Shown here in pieces: positions 50,496-55,122 of a DNA stretch of 55,122 bases (the first letter of the stretch is position 1; each line of letters begins with the position of its first letter). This stretch comes from JADGGV01 sp035715725 (lineage in GTDB: Bacteria > Gemmatimonadota > Gemmatimonadetes > Longimicrobiales > RSA9), in the NCBI GenBank assembly GCA_035715725.1, contig DASTKT010000141.1:1-55122 (forward strand), in the 5' to 3' direction. The position numbers and the translations under genes were made by a program. The notes under the pieces were generated by a model. It was not told the DNA's origin. It ran no database searches and saw nothing but the letters and a program-made list of their open reading frames with translations.

Positions 50496-51062
50496 GTGAC
50501 CGACGCCGCTCGCACGACTCACGCTCCGCCCATGCCCGCCGCGACGCACGACGACGCCGCGCTCCTCCGGTCGGTCGCCGCCGGCTCGCTCGAGGCGCTG
50601 GGGACGCTGTACGCGCGGCACGCCGACGCGGTCTACGGCGTCGCGCTGCGCCTCACGGGCTCGCCGGCGGAGGCGGAGGACGTCCTCCAGGACATGTTCG
50701 TCGGCTTGCCGCGCGCGCTCGGCGCGTACACGGAGCGCGGCCGCTTCGAGGCCTGGCTGAAGCGGGTCGCGGTGCGGGTGGCGCTGATGCACCTGCGGAC
50801 GCGGCGCCGCTGGCGCGAGGTGCCGCTCGATGCACTCCCGCCGAGGGCGACCGCGGCCGGCGCGCCGCACCCCGCGGACCGGATCGATCTCGAGCGGCTC
50901 GTCGCCCGGCTCCCGGACTCGCTCCGAACGGTGTTCGTGCTGAAGGAGGTCGAGGGCTACGGCCACGCGGAGATCGGCGAGCTGCTCGGGATCACCCCCG
51001 GCAACTCGGCCGCGCGGCTCTCACGCGCATGGGCGATCCTCCGCAAGGAGGCGGGTCGATGA
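50496..51062 (+). CDS. ECF-type RNA polymerase sigma factor
   Basis: 188 residues from a GTG; the next in-frame ATG is at 50532 and neither has a strong ribosome site. Region 2 (~20-95) reads DDAALLRSVAAGSLEALGTL, YARHADAVYGVALRLTGSPA and EAEDVLQDMFVGL. Region 4 (~125-186) reads DLERLVARLPDSLRTVFVLK, EVEGYGHAEIGELLGITPGN and SAARLSRAWAILRK. It lacks regions 1 and 3, as usual for ECF factors. The anti-sigma gene starts within its stop codon, so the two are coupled. It probably directs transcription of its own operon with the TonB receptor. Confidence 0.92.
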   Translation: MTDAARTTHAPPMPAATHDDAALLRSVAAGSLEALGTLYARHADAVYGVALRLTGSPAEAEDVLQDMFVGLPRALGAYTERGRFEAWLKRVAVRVALMHLRTRRRWREVPLDALPPRATAAGAPHPADRIDLERLVARLPDSLRTVFVLKEVEGYGHAEIGELLGITPGNSAARLSRAWAILRKEAGR

Positions 51063-51886
51063 TGCCGCACCCCACGCTGGACCGCTTGCGCGCCTTCGCG
51101 GAGCCGGGCTCGCCGCCCGCGCCCCGCGGCCGGACGGCGTCCCACCTGGCGGAGTGCAGCCGCTGCCGGGACACGCTCGCCTGGATCCGCGCCGTCCGCG
51201 CCGCGGCGGCCGAGCCGGCGCCGGCCGCCGCGCCGGCCGGCGCCTGGGCGCGCATCGCCGCGCGCGTCGAGGCCGGCGAGACCGTGCTCCTGCCGGCGGC
51301 CGGACCCGATGCCGGATCGGCGCGCAGGCGGGCGCTCCGCCCCGCAATGCTCCGCGCCGCCGGGCTCGTCCTCGCGGTCGCCGCCGCGGCCTCCGCCGCG
51401 GTCCCGGGCTCGCCGCTGCGCGCGTGGGTCGCGCGGCTCTGGCCGTCGCGCCCCACGCTCCCGAGCGCCGTGCCGCCGGCGCGCGTCCATCCGGCCGCCG
51501 CCCCGCCCGCCGCCCCCGCGCCCACGATCCTCTTCGTTCGCCCGCTCGATGGAGCCGTCTCGATCTCCGTCGTCGCTCCGGACCCCACGCTCCGGCTGCG
51601 CATCCGCGTCTCCGACGGCGCGGAGGTCGAGGTGCGCGCGACCGGCGCGGCGGCCGGCGCGCGCTTCCGTTCCGGTCCCGGCCGCCTCGCCGTCTCGGAC
51701 GCGGGCCCGGGCGAGCTCTCGATCACGCTGCCCCGCCGAGCCCGCGCCGTGACGGTCGAGGTGGACGGCGGCGCGTACCTCCTCAAGCAGGGGAGCCGGA
51801 TCCGGGTCCTGGCGCCGGCCGCCGACACCGCCGGGACGGAGCTGGTCCTCCCGGTCCACCCCGCGGACCGCAGCCGGGAGAGATAG
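51059..51886 (+). CDS. Transmembrane anti-sigma factor with zinc-finger (ZAS-like) domain
   Basis: 275 residues; ATGATG at 51059 overlaps the sigma stop and follows AAGGAGG. The cytoplasmic domain has the H-x3-C-x2-C motif (His29, Cys33, Cys36; SHLAECSRCRDTLAW) of zinc-binding anti-sigma factors. One transmembrane helix (~98-115; LRAAGLVLAVAAAASAAV) follows, then a Pro/Ala linker and a beta-rich periplasmic domain (~155-270; TLRLRIRVSDGAEVEVRATG, LSITLPRRARAVTVEVDGGA). It should hold the sigma factor at the membrane until a periplasmic signal arrives. The receptor gene follows 3 nt later. Confidence 0.87.
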   Translation: MMPHPTLDRLRAFAEPGSPPAPRGRTASHLAECSRCRDTLAWIRAVRAAAAEPAPAAAPAGAWARIAARVEAGETVLLPAAGPDAGSARRRALRPAMLRAAGLVLAVAAAASAAVPGSPLRAWVARLWPSRPTLPSAVPPARVHPAAAPPAAPAPTILFVRPLDGAVSISVVAPDPTLRLRIRVSDGAEVEVRATGAAAGARFRSGPGRLAVSDAGPGELSITLPRRARAVTVEVDGGAYLLKQGSRIRVLAPAADTAGTELVLPVHPADRSRER

Positions 51887-51889
51887 CTC

Positions 51890-54226
51890 GTGCTCCTTCT
51901 GTTCCTGACGCTCCTGGCGGGCGAGGGCGGTGTGCTCCAGGGCACGGTGCGCGCCGAGGGCTCGCTCGAGCCGATCGCCAGCGCCACGGTCGCCGTCGAG
52001 GGGCTCGGGCGGGCGGTGCAGACCGACGCGCGCGGCTACTTCGTCCTGCCGGACGTGCCGGCCGGCCGCTGGCAGGTCAGCGCCAGCGCGCTCGGCTATC
52101 GCACCACCGGGCTCGGCGTCGTGAGCGCCGGGCAGGGGACGATCCGCCTCGACTTCGAGCTCGCGCTCCAGCCCGTCCAGCTCCCGGCGCTGCAGGTCCG
52201 GCGCGGCCGCGCCGAGGCGGTGGCGGACGCCGAGGCCGGCCCGGCCGCGATCAGCCTGAGCGGCCCCGCCCTCAAGCAGCTCCCCGCGCTCGCCGAGCCG
52301 GACGTGCTGCGCGCGCTCCAATCCCTTCCATCCGTCGCCGCGGCCTCGGACTTCTCGAGCGCGCTCTACATCCGCGGCGGCTCCCCCGACCAGAGCCTCC
52401 TCACGCTCGACGGCCTCCCGCTCTTCAACCCGTACCACCTGGGCGGGATCTTCAGCGCGATCGCGCCCGACGCGGTCTCGTCGGTGGATCTCCGGGCCGG
52501 CGCGCTCCCGGCGCGCGCCGGCGACCGGCTCTCCGGCGCCGTCGCCATCCGCACGCGCGACGGCGGCCGCGACCACACTCGCGCGCAGGGATCCGTCGGA
52601 CTGCTGAGCGCGCACGCCACGGTCGATGGCCCGCTCCCCGGCGGGCGCGGGAGCTGGATCGCCGGCGGCCGCCGCACGTATCTCGACGCGCTCACGCACG
52701 CCACGAAGGCCGTCGGTCTGAACCGGACCTCGCTGCCGTACGGCTTCTACGACGGCTACCTCAAGGCGACGCGGGACGTCGGCGCGCTCGGTTCGCTCAC
52801 GCTCTCCACCTACCTCGACCGCGAGGGCATCCAGATCCCGAAGAGCGAGCAGGCGACGTACGGCAACGAGATGGACATGGGGTGGGGCTCGGCGGCGGCC
52901 TCGCTGGCGTACCGGCAGCCGCTGAGCGCGCGCTGGCTGCTCGAGGCGCGGGCCGGCTACAGCGGCTTCGGCGGCCGCTTCGACGCCCGGCATCACGGCT
53001 ACAGCGGCCTCAGCTGCGGCGCGGACGGTTGCCAGCCGCTACCAGGCTCCGTGCGGGACACGAACTCCATCGTCCACGCGCGCACCTCGGTCGGCGACGT
53101 CCTCGCCGGCGCCGACCTGACCTGGTTCGCCGGCGCGCACACCGTCCGCGGCGGCCTTCAGGCCGACGCCTACCGCTTCCGGCACGACGTCGACCCGGTG
53201 GAGGACGGCATCCGGGACCTGGTGCCGCCGCTCGCGAGCCTGGAGCGGCTGACGACGCTGGCCGGCTACGTCGAGGACGAGTGGCGCCCGCTCGATCGGC
53301 TCGAGCTGAGGGGCGGGCTGCGCGTGCTCGGGGCCGGGCGCCTCGGCGCCGCGTGGATGCCGCGCTTCGGCGCCCGCCTCCGCCTCGCGCCGACGCTCTC
53401 GCTCACCGCGGGCGGGGGCCTCTACGCGCAGGCGCTGCGCACGCTGCGCGACGAGGAGTCCGTCTTCGCCAGCCTCTTCGCCTACGATCTCCTCTCGACG
53501 CCCCCCGTCGCCGTCGGGCTGGCCCGCGGCCGGGACGCCGTGCTCGGCGCGGAGTGGGCGACGTCGCACATGAACCTGCGCCTCGAGACCTACCTCCGCC
53601 GCACGAGCGACCTCGCGCTGCCACCCATCCCGAGCGACCCGACCGCCGCGCCGATCATCGTGGTGGACGGCGTCGCCGCGGGCTCCGGCTCCGCCCGCGG
53701 GGTGGAGCTCATGGCGCATCACGAGAGCGGCCGCGCCGACCTGACGCTGGCCTACGCCCTCGCGTTCGCCGACCGCGGCCCGGGCGAGGATCGCTTCCCG
53801 GCCCGCTGGGAGCGGCGCCACACGCTCGACGCCACGGCGGGGCTCCGCTGGGGCGAGCGCGGGCGGCTCAGCCTCCGGGCCGTGCTCGGCAGCGGTCAGC
53901 CGTACACGCCCATCTCCGGCGTCGCGCAGCAGTACCGCTACGATCCGGTGACGGGCCGCTGGGAGCTCGCGACCGGCCAGGTCCTGCTCGGCGAGCACAA
54001 CAGCGGCCGCCTCCCCGGCTACTTCCGCCTCGATTTCGGCGCGCGCCGCGAGTACCCGAAGCACTGGTTCGGCCGGTCCGCCTCGCTCACCCCGTACGTC
54101 CAGGTGCTGAACGTGCTCGCGACGAAGAACGCGCTCGCCGCCGAGGCCGAGCCCCGTTACCCGCGCCTCAAGTACTGGCCGCAGCTCCCCTTCCTCCCCA
54201 CCCTGGGGCTCGAATGGCGCTTCTGA
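51890..54226 (+). CDS. TonB-dependent receptor with carboxypeptidase-regulatory-like N-domain, sigma-linked
   Basis: 778 residues from a GTG three bases after the anti-sigma stop. A very short signal (MLLLFLTLLAGEGG) is followed by an Ig-like domain (LQGTVRAEGSLEPIASATVA ... YFVLPDVPAGRWQVSASALG). The plug (~125-220) reads DVLRALQSLPSVAAASDFSS, ALYIRGGSPDQSLLTLDGLP and LFNPYHLGGIFSAIAPDAVS. The barrel ends LPFLPTLGLEWRF. It lacks the STN domain through which FecA-type receptors signal to anti-sigma factors. The last 13 nt overlap the following lipoprotein gene. The ligand is unknown. Confidence 0.92.
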   Translation: MLLLFLTLLAGEGGVLQGTVRAEGSLEPIASATVAVEGLGRAVQTDARGYFVLPDVPAGRWQVSASALGYRTTGLGVVSAGQGTIRLDFELALQPVQLPALQVRRGRAEAVADAEAGPAAISLSGPALKQLPALAEPDVLRALQSLPSVAAASDFSSALYIRGGSPDQSLLTLDGLPLFNPYHLGGIFSAIAPDAVSSVDLRAGALPARAGDRLSGAVAIRTRDGGRDHTRAQGSVGLLSAHATVDGPLPGGRGSWIAGGRRTYLDALTHATKAVGLNRTSLPYGFYDGYLKATRDVGALGSLTLSTYLDREGIQIPKSEQATYGNEMDMGWGSAAASLAYRQPLSARWLLEARAGYSGFGGRFDARHHGYSGLSCGADGCQPLPGSVRDTNSIVHARTSVGDVLAGADLTWFAGAHTVRGGLQADAYRFRHDVDPVEDGIRDLVPPLASLERLTTLAGYVEDEWRPLDRLELRGGLRVLGAGRLGAAWMPRFGARLRLAPTLSLTAGGGLYAQALRTLRDEESVFASLFAYDLLSTPPVAVGLARGRDAVLGAEWATSHMNLRLETYLRRTSDLALPPIPSDPTAAPIIVVDGVAAGSGSARGVELMAHHESGRADLTLAYALAFADRGPGEDRFPARWERRHTLDATAGLRWGERGRLSLRAVLGSGQPYTPISGVAQQYRYDPVTGRWELATGQVLLGEHNSGRLPGYFRLDFGARREYPKHWFGRSASLTPYVQVLNVLATKNALAAEAEPRYPRLKYWPQLPFLPTLGLEWRF

Positions 54227-55098
54227 CGCGCTCCGCCCTCGCGGCGCTGCTGGTCGCGGCGCTGGGATGCGACATCATCCCCCCGCCGACCGAGCCGGAG
54301 CAGACCGGCTGGCAGCTCCAGGTCCACGCCGTGCTCCTGGCCGGCGCCGACAGCGCCACGGTCCTGCTCACCCGCGTGCGCGGCTCGGGCGACGGTTCCG
54401 GGATCCGGCGGGAGGCGGTGGCGGGCGCGAGCGTGCGCCTGAGCGGCGGAGGCGTCGTCGCGGAGCTGACGGCGGGCGCGGCCGGGGCGGCCTGTGGTGG
54501 CGGGTTTCCCGGCTCGCCGCCGGACTCGTCGCTGAGCGCCGGCTGTTATGCCGCGCGCATCGCGGGCGGCGTCCGCGCCGGCGAGCCCTACGAGCTCCGC
54601 ATCGACTTGCCGGACGGGGAATCCGTGCTCGGCCGGACGGTCGTGCCTCCGGTGCCGCCGCTCCTCTCGCCGGGTCCCGGAGTGACGATCCGGGTACCCC
54701 GCTACGGGAGCTCCTCGCCGGAGGACCCGGTCGCGCTCGACTGGCTCGCGGCGCCGGGCTCGCGCGTGGAGGCGGCCGTCAATCCGGCGCCCGGCTGCGA
54801 AGCCTGGATCTCGGCGGAGGGGTCGTCGTATGGCACCTACTCCGTGGTACTGACCGCCGCCCCGCCCGCCGACCTCCGCGTGAACGGCCTCTTCTGCCGT
54901 GGTCCCGTCCCCCCCGGCGAGTACCCCGCCGAGCTCGTCCTCACGGTCTTCGACTCGACGTACACGCGCTACGCGCGCGAGACGCTCGGCGTCGACCAGC
55001 TCCCCGCCGAGCGCGCCGCCGCCGGCATCACCGGCGCCGTCGGCGTGTTCGCCTCCGCCGCGCAGGCCCGCATCCCCGTGTCGCTCGCGGTGAAGTAA
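54214..55098 (+). CDS. DUF4249-like lipoprotein following a TonB receptor
   Basis: 294 residues; ATG 54214 lies inside the receptor's last codons (13-nt overlap). The signal ends in a likely lipobox LGC (AALGCDIIPP). The body resembles DUF4249 proteins that often follow TonB receptors in Bacteroidota: WQLQVHAVLLAGADSATVLL, GASVRLSGGGVVAELT, CYAARIAGGVRAGEPYELRI, DLPDGESVLGRTVVPPVPP. Cys residues in the second half (GCEAW, FCRGP) may pair. It is probably an outer-membrane-anchored accessory of the receptor. It is the last gene of the sigma operon visible here; the remaining 24 nt hold nothing recognisable. Confidence 0.85.
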   Translation: MALLTRSALAALLVAALGCDIIPPPTEPEQTGWQLQVHAVLLAGADSATVLLTRVRGSGDGSGIRREAVAGASVRLSGGGVVAELTAGAAGAACGGGFPGSPPDSSLSAGCYAARIAGGVRAGEPYELRIDLPDGESVLGRTVVPPVPPLLSPGPGVTIRVPRYGSSSPEDPVALDWLAAPGSRVEAAVNPAPGCEAWISAEGSSYGTYSVVLTAAPPADLRVNGLFCRGPVPPGEYPAELVLTVFDSTYTRYARETLGVDQLPAERAAAGITGAVGVFASAAQARIPVSLAVK

Positions 55099-55122
55099 GG
55101 GTGAAAATCGGCGTGGCCGCCC

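Noticed and set aside
51154..54213. A very long plus-strand frame upstream of the DUF4249-like gene
   Set aside because: It overlaps the anti-sigma and TonB receptor genes in another frame and consists of Arg/Gly/Pro-rich shadow sequence; only the part from 54214 is coding.

Overview
The window is chromosomal DNA of very high G+C content from a Gram-negative bacterium that respires aerobically. SusC/SusD-type outer-membrane uptake, several TonB-dependent receptors with carboxypeptidase-regulatory-like N-domains, DUF4249-like lipoproteins and a caa3-type oxidase all occur in a GC-rich genome, which fits the Gemmatimonadota best. That placement is inference; no rRNA gene or other phylogenetic marker is present. 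I found no tRNA, rRNA, CRISPR array, transposase or integrase.

Layout. 1-4.4 kb: a TonB receptor (-), divergent from a lipoprotein beta-propeller and a DoxX protein (+). 4.8-9.4 kb (-): a caa3 oxidase operon (subunit II with fused cytochrome c, subunit I, subunit III, a small membrane protein, a lipoprotein cytochrome c). 9.5-10.6 kb: a gene-poor block of G-rich direct and inverted repeats around a MITE-like element. 10.7-18.1 kb (+): a strong promoter and a SusC/SusD operon continuing into a two-domain lipoprotein, a MauG-type di-haem peroxidase and a Trp-rich lipoprotein. 18.1-22.9 kb: DinB, an ABM-type protein, an FAD oxidoreductase, a Tat-exported protein and a phospholipase-C-like protein.

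23.0-39.6 kb is a potassium-homeostasis island. It holds KdpE1 with a short KdpD-like kinase, a KimA-like K+/amino-acid permease, a small helical protein with KdpE2 and a second short kinase, then a small membrane peptide, KdpF-A-B-C, a porin-like beta-barrel and full-length KdpD. Three 50-bp sequences with identical internal spacing lie upstream of the permease, the KdpE2 operon and the kdpFABC operon, and look like a KdpE regulon signature. The full-length KdpD, the only kinase with the N-terminal KdpD and USP input domains, has Arg in place of the phospho-accepting His. Both short kinases keep the His but lack those input domains. This suggests that sensing and phosphotransfer are split between proteins, and it is the most interesting feature of the window.

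39.7-50.3 kb carries an exported amidase with an extra C-terminal domain, a B3/B4-domain protein, a second KimA-like permease, a response regulator with a Pro/Ala-rich tail, aerobic glycerol-3-phosphate dehydrogenase, a DUF2914 protein and two small envelope proteins. 50.5-55.1 kb (+) is an overlapping operon of ECF sigma factor, zinc-finger anti-sigma factor, TonB receptor and DUF4249-like lipoprotein.

Intergenic spaces hold several short, non-coding, imperfectly repeated families (MITE-like, hairpin-centred and composite), some of which supply stop codons to neighbouring genes.
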